The position numbers and the translations under genes were made by a program. This document shows positions 24,217 to 31,581 of a stretch of 33,338 nucleotides of DNA, piece after piece. The stretch is from a bacterium (GTDB lineage Bacteria > Cyanobacteriota > Vampirovibrionia > Gastranaerophilales > Gastranaerophilaceae): the NCBI GenBank assembly GCA_004558955.1, contig SFZC01000005.1, positions 1-33,338 on the forward strand. The letters run 5' to 3'. The first letter of the stretch is position 1. Each line of letters opens with the position of its first letter. The notes under the pieces are model-generated. The model ran no database searches, was not told where the DNA came from, and was given only the letters and a program-made list of their open reading frames with translations.

Positions 24217-24453
24217 ATGGGTATTGGTGCAGAAGACTACATCGACAAGATGTTAGTACAAAAATATCAGGAAGAAAAAGTTGACAACCATGAAGAAACA
24301 GCATCAATGATTGCTCCGGAAGAAATGTTGGGAGCTATGAATGATTACGCTGCAACTCTTAGAAATATGATGGAATTAAGACAACGTTTGAACATTGCCT
24401 GCTATGCAATTAACGCACGTTCAGCAAGATATCAGAAATCTATGGGTCAATAA
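24217..24453 (+). CDS. Small helical protein of unknown function
   Basis: 78 aa, not recognised. The ATG has a very strong Shine-Dalgarno (GGGAGGACTG), sharing GGAGGACTG with the small gene at 6456. Composition is Met/Glu/Ala/Tyr rich and predicted all-helical with possible helical-hairpin character (APEEMLGAMNDYAATLRNMM, then MELRQRLNIACYAINARSAR). It has one Cys, no signal peptide and no membrane span. It lies alone between the leftward dehydratase-family gene and maf, with a hairpin before maf. Its resemblance to small structural or virion-like coiled proteins is not enough to name it. Confidence 0.7.
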   Translation: MGIGAEDYIDKMLVQKYQEEKVDNHEETASMIAPEEMLGAMNDYAATLRNMMELRQRLNIACYAINARSARYQKSMGQ

Positions 24454-24469
24454 AAAGTTTTAAGTTGAA

Positions 24470-24507
24470 TTGTTCTCTCTTTTAAGCTAAAAGTAGAGAA
24501 CAAGGAG
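24470..24507 (+). promoter_or_regulatory. Long hairpin abutting the maf Shine-Dalgarno
   Basis: TTGTTCTCT-CTTTTA pairs with TAAAAG-(T bulge)-AGAGAACAA around a 3-nt loop: 15 bp with one bulged base. The last AA of the stem are the first two bases of the AAGGAG Shine-Dalgarno of maf. There is no T run. It may act as a weak terminator, a processing site or a translational switch. Confidence 0.55.
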
Positions 24508-24514
24508 ACTAACG

Positions 24515-25087
24515 ATGGGAAAAATTATCCTGGCTTCTTCTTCTCCAAGAAGAGCAAATATTCTAAAAAAGATGAATTTGGATTTCAGAGTTATTCCGTC
24601 TTCGTATGTGGAACCACATGACAAGACGGTTTTTTCTTACGATTTTGTGGAAAATCTTGCATTAAATAAAGCACTTAATGTCGCAAAAAATTTCAGGAAT
24701 GAGGATTTCACTGTAATCGGTGCAGATACCATTGTTGTAATTGATAACAAAATTTTGGGCAAACCGACTGATAAAAACGATGCCATAAAAACGCTCAAAC
24801 TTCTGTCAGGAAATACTCATTTTGTAGTTACAAGTGTTGCCGTAATAAACTCAAAAACTCTTAATTATAAAGTCAAATCGACAACTACTTACGTTACTTT
24901 TAAAAATTTAACAGATGAACAAATAGAATATTATATTGAAAACTTCAAACCTTTTGACAAGGCGGGTTCTTACGGCTTGCAGGAACTGCCCGAAGGTTAC
25001 GTCCAAGAAGTTAACGGGGAAGCGGACAACGTAATAGGTTTACCGTCAAAAACCCTAAATGCACTTCTTGAACAACTTTCAGATTAA
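24515..25087 (+). CDS. maf: Maf family nucleotide pyrophosphatase
   Basis: House-cleaning nucleoside triphosphate pyrophosphatase (dTTP/UTP or m7GTP type) linked to control of division. 190 aa. SSSPRRANIL at residues 8-17 is the phosphate-binding motif. GADTIVV, the K-P-x-D motif (LGKPTDKNDA), FDKAGSYGLQ and NVIGLP complete the family signature. The DKAGSYG-(I/L)-Q pattern favours the YhdE (dTTP/UTP) group. Start behind AAGGAG. Confidence 0.93.
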   Translation: MGKIILASSSPRRANILKKMNLDFRVIPSSYVEPHDKTVFSYDFVENLALNKALNVAKNFRNEDFTVIGADTIVVIDNKILGKPTDKNDAIKTLKLLSGNTHFVVTSVAVINSKTLNYKVKSTTTYVTFKNLTDEQIEYYIENFKPFDKAGSYGLQELPEGYVQEVNGEADNVIGLPSKTLNALLEQLSD

Positions 25088-25095
25088 ATCTCTTA

Positions 25096-25770
25096 TTAAA
25101 CCATGCCTTCTTTGACGGCTTTAACCGCTGCCTGAACTCGGTCATTTACGCACATTTTCTGTAAAATAGAACAAACATGTGCTTTTGCCGTGTGAACACT
25201 TACTATCAATTCGTTTGCGATTTCGGTATTACTTTTACCTGCAACCAAGTGTTTCAATACTTCAAATTCACGTTCTGTTAGCGGGATTCTTGCATTGTCG
25301 GCAACTTTACCTGAGATTAAATCAGTATTTTCAGATTTTGGAATTGCTTTTAGTGCAAGATTAGCCACCATAGAATCAATCCAGCAAACGCCATTGGAAA
25401 CATCACGAATAACATCTGCAAGTTTTGCAGGGTCAATATCTTTTAAACAATAAGCGTTAGCACCCGAACTCAACGCTGAAACAACCTCTTCTTCTCTATC
25501 ATGAGAAGTTAATGCAATAATTTTCACATCAGACGTAAATTCACGAATTTTAACCATTGCTTCAATACCGTTCATCATTGGCAAGCCCAAGTCCATCAAT
25601 ACTACATCAGGTTTCAATTTTTGAATTTGTTTTATACCCTCAATCGCATCTTCACATTCCGCAACAACCTTCATATCGGGATTTGCGTTTAATGCACATC
25701 GCAACCCTACTCTTGTTAATTTAAAATCTTCTACGATAACTATTGTGATTTGTTTTTCTACTGGTTTCAT
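25096..25770 (-). CDS. NarL/LuxR-family response regulator (orphan)
   Basis: 224 aa. The N-terminal receiver domain (residues 8-125) has acidic residues VEDF, the phospho-acceptor Asp in VVLMDLGLP (about residue 60), the Thr/Ser of ALTSHDRE, and the Lys of CLKDID. The C-terminal LuxR HTH (about 160-220) has the LTEREFEVLKHLVAGKSNTE motif followed by VSVHTAKAHVCSILQKM. No histidine kinase is adjacent, so the input is unknown. TAGGAGA Shine-Dalgarno. Divergent from the amylase-family gene across a spacer with an operator-like dyad, so regulation of that gene or itself is plausible. Confidence 0.92.
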   Translation of the reverse strand: MKPVEKQITIVIVEDFKLTRVGLRCALNANPDMKVVAECEDAIEGIKQIQKLKPDVVLMDLGLPMMNGIEAMVKIREFTSDVKIIALTSHDREEEVVSALSSGANAYCLKDIDPAKLADVIRDVSNGVCWIDSMVANLALKAIPKSENTDLISGKVADNARIPLTEREFEVLKHLVAGKSNTEIANELIVSVHTAKAHVCSILQKMCVNDRVQAAVKAVKEGMV

Positions 25771-25858
25771 TTTATTTTTATCTCCTATCGTATTAATATT
25801 AGTAATTTGACCTTGCCTTATTACATACCATAACCTTAAACCTTTAACTTAAGATTAC

Positions 25859-25878
25859 TATTACCCAAGTAGGTAATA
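25859..25878. promoter_or_regulatory. Candidate operator (7-bp dyad)
   Basis: TATTACC-N6-GGTAATA, perfect, in the spacer between the response regulator and the amylase-family gene, 8 nt upstream of the -35 box of the latter. NarL-type regulators often bind heptamer dyads, so this may be the site of the adjacent regulator (inference). Confidence 0.45.
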
Positions 25879-25885
25879 TTGAAAA

Positions 25886-25916
25886 TTGTCAAATTTTATT
25901 TTTCTTATGATATAAT
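25886..25916 (+). promoter_or_regulatory. Strong promoter of the amylase-family gene
   Basis: TTGTCA (25886-25891), 19-nt spacer, extended -10 TGATATAAT (TG at 25908, TATAAT 25911-25916). Confidence 0.65.
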
Positions 25917-25939
25917 TTTTATGTCATAGGGAGATATTT

Positions 25940-28231
25940 ATGTTTAATTTACTATTTAGGAAGAAAGACCAGCACATTGCAAAAGATGCGGAATTGAACC
26001 ACATCTACGAAGCACTGAAAAAAGAGTATCCGTCAGATAATATTCCGGAACTTCGTAAAAAACTGTTGTCAATGCACATTCAAAAATACGGTTATTTAAC
26101 TTACCCGTACCAAAAAGCATTGGAAGAATTAACAAACGAAGAAACCTTGTTTGCTCTTGAAGAAAAATGGAAACAAAACAACGTATTTAAAGACGGAAAA
26201 TTTCATTTCAAAAATAATCAAGTCAGCGTTCTTGCAAGAAATCAGGAGAAAAATTCCGACTGGTTCATAAAAGAAGGTCATGACATAAAATTGTTAAACT
26301 TGGCAGCACTCGGAAACGGTAACGAATCTGATGCAACAGGTAAATTTTTTGATTGGTTAAAACAATTATTGATACTTCCGACAGGTAACAAGGAAAACGG
26401 AATATATAATACTACAATTTATTTAATTCCGTTCCACCCGAGAGAATTTGGCTGTGCATATCTTCCGAAAAGCAATGAAGTCAGCGAAAAATTAAACGAC
26501 CCTGAAATTGAAAAAATAACAGGCATGAACGTAAAACAACAGGTTCAAACCTTCATAGAAATGGCTCAACTTGCAGGGCACCCCGTAATTTACGATATCT
26601 TGCCGCAAACAGGCAGATTTTCTAAATTTGTACTTGCAAATCCGCAAGTTGCTCGTTGGTACGATATCACGGAACTTCAAAAACAACTTAATGTAAAAGT
26701 TGAAGAAGTTGCAGAATTTTTATCAAAAGACCACGACCAAGACGATATTCAAATTGTCAAAGAAATTTATATTCAAAGATTACAAGGCGGTGCGGGCGAT
26801 TTAAGCCCTGCTTATCAGGAATTGTACAATAATTTTGAAGGTATTTTGATTGAACATAAAAAGAAATTTTCAAATACAATGATGGCACACGGGTATCAAA
26901 CAAAACTTCACAAACGTGTTCAAGAATTGGTATCCAAAATCCATGACTTAAAACCTGATAAAAAAGGAAGAGCGGAAAGCGACATCACCAAACAGGTCGA
27001 TACTATCCAAAAACTTATCCAAGAAGGTTTGTGGCCGGCTCCGGGTGGTGCTTGGTGCTCCGCAGGAGTTCCCGTTTATGACGGAATGAGCGAATGCGGC
27101 GGATATCCGACCTTCAAACACTATGACTACAAAGGCGATGATGTTACGGCATTTGCAAACCTTGATTGTCAAACTCCGTACTATTTCGTAAACCTTGAAA
27201 ACGGCAAATACAACGAAGATGTAATCAATTTATTTATAAAAAGTATGAAACAACTTCAAAAAGACTATAATTTTGACGGTTTCAGAGTTGACCACATAGA
27301 CCACATAGTAGATGAAGTATCAGAACGTAACGGAATTCCGCTAAGCTACAGAGCACCTCGCTATGTTTTGAACAAACTTAACACAACAATGAAAAAAGAA
27401 ATCCCGTATTTCGCAACTCTTGCCGAATACATGCTTTGGGATAAATATTACAAAGAATACCACCAAGACATGAAATTCAACATGCTTTGGGGAAATGATA
27501 TTATTTCTCAATTTGACAAAACTCCTGAAAAAATTACCGAAGATAATCAGGATTTGACAAATTACAACGAGAAATTCAAAAAAGGCAATATGCTATCGAT
27601 TTTGAAAACCTACAACAACCAAGACGGCGAATTTCACTGTATCGACCAATATCCTGCTCAACTCGGAGAAAAAGGTGCGTTGTATAAATGGTTCAAATAT
27701 AAATTCTTACCCGGCGGGAAATACGCTCAACGTCCGATGATGTACGTTGACGGGGACGAAAGCTTCACGCAAGGCGGAATTGAATACACAATAGGCGAAG
27801 AAGTCGGCATGAAACGTTCCGAAAACGAAGAGTTTTTCAAAGCCTTTGATGCGATTGACAGATTTGTCAAAGATAACAAAATTATCAATAACGGCGAAGC
27901 AAGAATTATCACAAGCGATGATGACGGCTTTTGTGCGTGGCTAATCACTATGGTTCCGATGAAAACCGCTTATTTGATAGTTTCAAACTACAAATATCCG
28001 ACAGAAAAAATCATGAAAACCGCTGCAACAGGTGAAAATTACAAAGAAGTCGTTGAAGGTTATTCGGTATTTGACAAAGAAATCTATATTCCGAGCGATT
28101 ACGATATTGTAAATGAATATATTTTGAAGGAAAAGGATTTTGAACCTCAACCGATGGAAAAAATGGAAAAAATCCACTTTGATAAACTTGACCCATCGGA
28201 ATACAGAATTTACGAACTAAAAAGACACTAA
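25940..28231 (+). CDS. Divergent alpha-amylase-superfamily (GH13-like) protein
   Basis: 763 aa, cytoplasmic (no signal peptide). Resembles a GH13 TIM barrel. FDGFRVDHIDHI (residues 445-455) is like conserved region II with the nucleophile at D451. TLAEYMLW has E496 at the region III acid/base position, and a VIYDILPQTGRFS strand is in the region I position. A clear region IV (N-H-D) is not visible; HCIDQYPAQ is the nearest candidate. A long N-terminal helical domain (about 100 aa) and an insert of about 100 aa before the active site are unusual. SD GGGAG, strong promoter, own terminator: monocistronic. The substrate and even activity are uncertain. Confidence 0.6.
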   Translation: MFNLLFRKKDQHIAKDAELNHIYEALKKEYPSDNIPELRKKLLSMHIQKYGYLTYPYQKALEELTNEETLFALEEKWKQNNVFKDGKFHFKNNQVSVLARNQEKNSDWFIKEGHDIKLLNLAALGNGNESDATGKFFDWLKQLLILPTGNKENGIYNTTIYLIPFHPREFGCAYLPKSNEVSEKLNDPEIEKITGMNVKQQVQTFIEMAQLAGHPVIYDILPQTGRFSKFVLANPQVARWYDITELQKQLNVKVEEVAEFLSKDHDQDDIQIVKEIYIQRLQGGAGDLSPAYQELYNNFEGILIEHKKKFSNTMMAHGYQTKLHKRVQELVSKIHDLKPDKKGRAESDITKQVDTIQKLIQEGLWPAPGGAWCSAGVPVYDGMSECGGYPTFKHYDYKGDDVTAFANLDCQTPYYFVNLENGKYNEDVINLFIKSMKQLQKDYNFDGFRVDHIDHIVDEVSERNGIPLSYRAPRYVLNKLNTTMKKEIPYFATLAEYMLWDKYYKEYHQDMKFNMLWGNDIISQFDKTPEKITEDNQDLTNYNEKFKKGNMLSILKTYNNQDGEFHCIDQYPAQLGEKGALYKWFKYKFLPGGKYAQRPMMYVDGDESFTQGGIEYTIGEEVGMKRSENEEFFKAFDAIDRFVKDNKIINNGEARIITSDDDGFCAWLITMVPMKTAYLIVSNYKYPTEKIMKTAATGENYKEVVEGYSVFDKEIYIPSDYDIVNEYILKEKDFEPQPMEKMEKIHFDKLDPSEYRIYELKRH

Positions 28232-28239
28232 CAAACTAC

Positions 28240-28267
28240 AAGGCTCTCTAAATTGAGAGCCTTTTTT
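28240..28267 (+). terminator. Rho-independent terminator
   Basis: 9-bp stem AAGGCTCTC / GAGAGCCTT, loop TAAATT, T6 run, 9 nt after the stop codon of the amylase-family gene. Confidence 0.88.
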
Positions 28268-28324
28268 AAGATTTGTAAACTAAAACCGAGAAATAAGTAA
28301 ATTTTTCACAATCACACTATTTAA

Positions 28325-28330
28325 TATAAT
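28325..28330 (+). promoter_or_regulatory. -10 box of the calpain-like gene
   Basis: TATAAT ends 8 nt before the ATG at 28339, with no Shine-Dalgarno; suggests a leaderless transcript. No clear -35. Confidence 0.5.
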
Positions 28331-28338
28331 TGGTACAA

Positions 28339-29136
28339 ATGGTTAGCAATATCAGCACAACTTCATATATAAAACGCCCGAGTCTTGACGATTTTCTACA
28401 ATACGGAAGTAAACCAAGACACTTGAGCGATGCTGAAATCAAGGAACTTCAAAATAGCGAACAAATTTTTAGTGATTGCTACCTAACCGCAGGAGTTGAT
28501 GCTCTAACACGTTCAGAAAACGGGAAAAAACTTCTAAAAAATAATATTTCAAAAAACCCGTATAACCCAAATATAGTCACTTATTCGTTTTATTCACCTG
28601 ACGGCAAAAAAGAAGATTTTACAGTAAATGTAACTCCTCAAAATTCAAAATACGAAAAATTAAACCGAGAACAGAAAAACGGGACAATCAGGGGGTTGGA
28701 CCTGTCAGTTGTTGAATTTGAGAAGAAATACAATACAAAACCTTTTATTTGTAAATTTTCAGGACTTTTCAAAAAGTATAAATTTGAAAACTACTTACCG
28801 TCAAGATTTTTAAAACTCATAACAGGCATTGAACCTACGACTATTGCGGAAACAGATTTTAATATAAATTTGACAAAGCATAAAGAAGAAGTTTTGAAGC
28901 TATTTAAAAGAATGTCAAACGAAAAAGACTATAGTTTTGTTATTATGAACGGGCTGAAAAAGTTTAACGGAAGAAGATTTCACGTTTATGTAATAGAAAA
29001 TGTCGATATGAATAAACAGGAAATTTCTATCAAAAACAAACGTGGCAATATTACTCAAACAATAAGCTTTGATGAAGCGTTAAAAACCTTTAAATCAATT
29101 TCGGGATATTTCAATAAAGACTTAGCCGCAGAATAA
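28339..29136 (+). CDS. Calpain/papain-like cysteine-protease-fold protein
   Basis: 265 aa from the ATG at 28339; a TTG at 28330 is also in frame. The segment around Cys47 (QIFSDCYLTAGVDALTRS, then GKKLLKNNI) matches the G-D-C-(W/Y)-L-x-A-(x)n-L pattern of calpain-type peptidases. Downstream, FHVYVIENVD supplies His215, and IKNKRGN supplies Asn233 in the N-x-x-G context of the third catalytic residue. The oxyanion Gln is probably Q42, one residue nearer the Cys than in classic calpains. There is no signal peptide or calcium-binding domain. A protease or a transferase of the same fold is possible; activity is inferred. Confidence 0.55.
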   Translation: MVSNISTTSYIKRPSLDDFLQYGSKPRHLSDAEIKELQNSEQIFSDCYLTAGVDALTRSENGKKLLKNNISKNPYNPNIVTYSFYSPDGKKEDFTVNVTPQNSKYEKLNREQKNGTIRGLDLSVVEFEKKYNTKPFICKFSGLFKKYKFENYLPSRFLKLITGIEPTTIAETDFNINLTKHKEEVLKLFKRMSNEKDYSFVIMNGLKKFNGRRFHVYVIENVDMNKQEISIKNKRGNITQTISFDEALKTFKSISGYFNKDLAAE

Positions 29137-29160
29137 TCCACAGTGTCACAATATCCATAA

Positions 29161-29192
29161 AAAATCGGCATACACAAATGCACACCGATTTT
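29161..29192. terminator. Bidirectional terminator between convergent genes
   Basis: AAAATCGG / CCGATTTT, 8-bp stem with a 16-nt loop, between the calpain-like gene and the leftward lipoprotein gene, with A and T runs on both sides. Confidence 0.6.
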
Positions 29193-29216
29193 AAATTCTA
29201 AAAATTTGTTTGTAAT

Positions 29217-30125
29217 TTACTGAGCCAAATTATCAGTATTACCTACACGTTTTTGGTTTTCATGCTTAATAATTTTTCTTGCTCCGAGCACCAAAATCAC
29301 AATACCTGCCAAAATCATAAAGAAGATTGCCCAACCGCTATATTGAACGTATTGGAGTTTGATATTTGTCGATTCATCAGGTTTTATGTTCCAAGTGTAC
29401 AAATTACCTTTTGAAGAATCAGCATTGTTATAAAATGCCAAAGCCGGCACCTGAACGCTGACTGACACACTCAAAGGTGTTTTTTCATCTTGTTTTTGTG
29501 CATTTTGTTTTGCTGACTCAGCATTGTTTTCTGACTGTTCGTCAGATGTAACCTGTTGTTTTACCGTATCGTCTAAATTTTCGGCAAAATCATTATTAGA
29601 AGTATCAATATCTTCTTTGTCCATATATTGCTGATAATACTCAGGATTTAGCCCTTTGTTATCAGACTTTTTAACCGTAGGAGCTGCTTCTGCGCCTTTA
29701 ACCTTTGCAGAATATTTTGAGGCTTCCGCCGGGAAATTATATGTACAATCTATATTGTATGATTTCGCAAGAAAACTTTTTTTCAATTCCACAAATTTAC
29801 CGCTTGGCAAATTCGTCACAAATCCTAACGAATACAAATCCAAATCATTTTTTGAAATATCTTTGACCTTCTTGGTTGCCGTAATTGTTGATAACTTTGA
29901 ATTAAACGCCTTATCAACATTATAAGAAGAATCAAGATATCTCATATAATTATCGTGAATTAAAACAGCTGTCGGGTCGTTGCTATCGGATAAATCTCCC
30001 TGGTAAGCAATCGAAGATGCAACCGCAACCGACCTGTCATTATTTATTGTAATTTTGGTATCAATATTTGCACACCCTGACAAAACAGGAACAAGCAACA
30101 TCAATAACACTAATAATTTTTTCAT
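29217..30125 (-). CDS. LppM-like lipoprotein with C-terminal membrane anchor
   Basis: 302 aa. The ATG at 30125 has a strong Shine-Dalgarno (GAGGGAGAG) and starts MKKLLVLLMLLVPVLSGC, a lipoprotein signal with lipobox LSGC (Cys at residue 18). The mature N-terminus (TKITINNDRSVAVASS) resembles the beta-strand pattern of the LppM domain. An acidic, Asn/Gln-rich low-complexity stretch lies mid-protein (about 165-220), and a C-terminal helix (WAIFFMILAGIVILVLG) is followed by a basic tail. So it is anchored at both ends, on the outer face of the cytoplasmic membrane. Function unknown. Confidence 0.75.
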   Translation of the reverse strand: MKKLLVLLMLLVPVLSGCANIDTKITINNDRSVAVASSIAYQGDLSDSNDPTAVLIHDNYMRYLDSSYNVDKAFNSKLSTITATKKVKDISKNDLDLYSLGFVTNLPSGKFVELKKSFLAKSYNIDCTYNFPAEASKYSAKVKGAEAAPTVKKSDNKGLNPEYYQQYMDKEDIDTSNNDFAENLDDTVKQQVTSDEQSENNAESAKQNAQKQDEKTPLSVSVSVQVPALAFYNNADSSKGNLYTWNIKPDESTNIKLQYVQYSGWAIFFMILAGIVILVLGARKIIKHENQKRVGNTDNLAQ

Positions 30126-30202
30126 GACACTCTCCCTCATTGTAATATAAACTATCATAACATATTTTTTACAATAGGCAAAATTATAAAGAATATTTAA
30201 GG

Positions 30203-30208
30203 TATAAT
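30203..30208 (+). promoter_or_regulatory. -10 box of the rRNA/tRNA methyltransferase gene
   Basis: TATAAT ends 6 nt before the ATG at 30215, no Shine-Dalgarno; near-leaderless arrangement. No good -35. Confidence 0.5.
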
Positions 30209-30214
30209 AAAACT

Positions 30215-31570
30215 ATGAAAGCAAATGAAGAATATAACGCAATAATCGAAAAAGTAACAAATCTCGGTGCCGGAATTGCTCGCATAGACGGATTTGTAGT
30301 GTTTATAGAAAACTCTTGTCCGCAAGATAAATTAAAAATCAAAATAACAAAAGTTAATAAAAATTATGCATACGGCGAAATTTTAGAAATAATTGAACCT
30401 TCTCCGCACAGAGTAAAACCGTTTTGTCCGATGTACAAAGCTTGCGGAGCATGCCAATTACAATTTGTGAATTACGAAGAACAATTAAATATAAAACAAG
30501 AAATTACCCAAGATGCAATAAAAAATATTGCAAACCTTGATATTGAAGTCAAAACAACGATTCCAAGTCCTGAAATAAAAAATTACAGACACAAAATTCA
30601 ATATCCGATTTCTCAAACAAAAAATTCCGGAAGAATTTTAGCCGGCTACTACAAACCGAAAACTCACGACATTGTGAATATAAAATACTGTCCGATTCAA
30701 CCTGAAATTTGTGACAAAATCATTGAATTTATCAGAGAAAAAGCCTTTGATTACGGCATTAAAGGGTTTAACGAGAAGAAACATTCAGGCGACCTGCGAC
30801 ACATTGTAATCAGAAACTCCGCAATTAACGGAAAAAATTTGGTAGTGCTGGTCGTAAATGCAACAAAGATTTTTGAAAGACTAAGCGATTTTGCTCAGGC
30901 AATCTATAACAGCTTTGACGAGGTTGCGGGAGTATGTATAAATTACAACTCCAAAAAGACCAATGTAATTTTAGGCAAAAAGACAGAATGTGTTTGCGGA
31001 AATGAATTTATTGAAGAAAAGATTTTGGACAAAACTTTCAAAATCGGGGCGGAAACCTTCTTCCAAGTCAATCCGAAAAGTGCAGAAAACATTTTTAAAT
31101 ACGTCAAAGAGTTCATACAAAATAATTGCGAAAAATCTCTCGTCCTTGATGCTTACGCAGGAATAAGCTCGTTTGGAATTTGTGTTTCAAATATTTGCCA
31201 AAAAGTTGTCAGTGTCGAAGAAAACACTCAGGCTTGCGAACTTGCAAGACAAGTTGCAAAAGACAACAAAGTTAAAAATATTGAAATTCATAACGAAGAT
31301 GCTTCAAAATTTTTTGCAAAAGAAAAACGTGAATTTGATGCAATTATCTTAGACCCGCCACGCAAAGGGTGTTCTCATGAGTCTTTAGACAACGCTTACA
31401 GATTGTCAAAAAAATATATAATTTATGTAAGTTGCAATCCTGCCACACTTGCTCGTGATTTAAAGATATTGCACGAAAAAGGTTGCTCAGTTCAATCAAT
31501 TCAACCGTTTGACATGTTCTGCCACACTTACCATATCGAAAATGTCGCAATAATCGAAGTAAATAAATAA
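30215..31570 (+). CDS. rlmD: RlmD/TrmA-family RNA (uracil-5-)-methyltransferase
   Basis: Methylates C5 of a uridine in 23S rRNA (or tRNA) using S-adenosylmethionine. 451 aa. A TRAM domain (about residues 5-60) precedes a [4Fe-4S] motif with Cys71, Cys77, Cys80 and Cys159. The Rossmann-type methyltransferase domain has FFQVNP, LDAYAGISSFG (SAM-binding), LDPPRKGC, and the catalytic Cys407 in YVSCNPATLARDL. The TRAM plus Fe-S layout favours RlmD/RlmCD-type rRNA enzymes over TrmA proper. Convergent with trkH across an 11-nt gap. Confidence 0.9.
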   Translation: MKANEEYNAIIEKVTNLGAGIARIDGFVVFIENSCPQDKLKIKITKVNKNYAYGEILEIIEPSPHRVKPFCPMYKACGACQLQFVNYEEQLNIKQEITQDAIKNIANLDIEVKTTIPSPEIKNYRHKIQYPISQTKNSGRILAGYYKPKTHDIVNIKYCPIQPEICDKIIEFIREKAFDYGIKGFNEKKHSGDLRHIVIRNSAINGKNLVVLVVNATKIFERLSDFAQAIYNSFDEVAGVCINYNSKKTNVILGKKTECVCGNEFIEEKILDKTFKIGAETFFQVNPKSAENIFKYVKEFIQNNCEKSLVLDAYAGISSFGICVSNICQKVVSVEENTQACELARQVAKDNKVKNIEIHNEDASKFFAKEKREFDAIILDPPRKGCSHESLDNAYRLSKKYIIYVSCNPATLARDLKILHEKGCSVQSIQPFDMFCHTYHIENVAIIEVNK

Positions 31571-31581
31571 ATAACTTGCAC

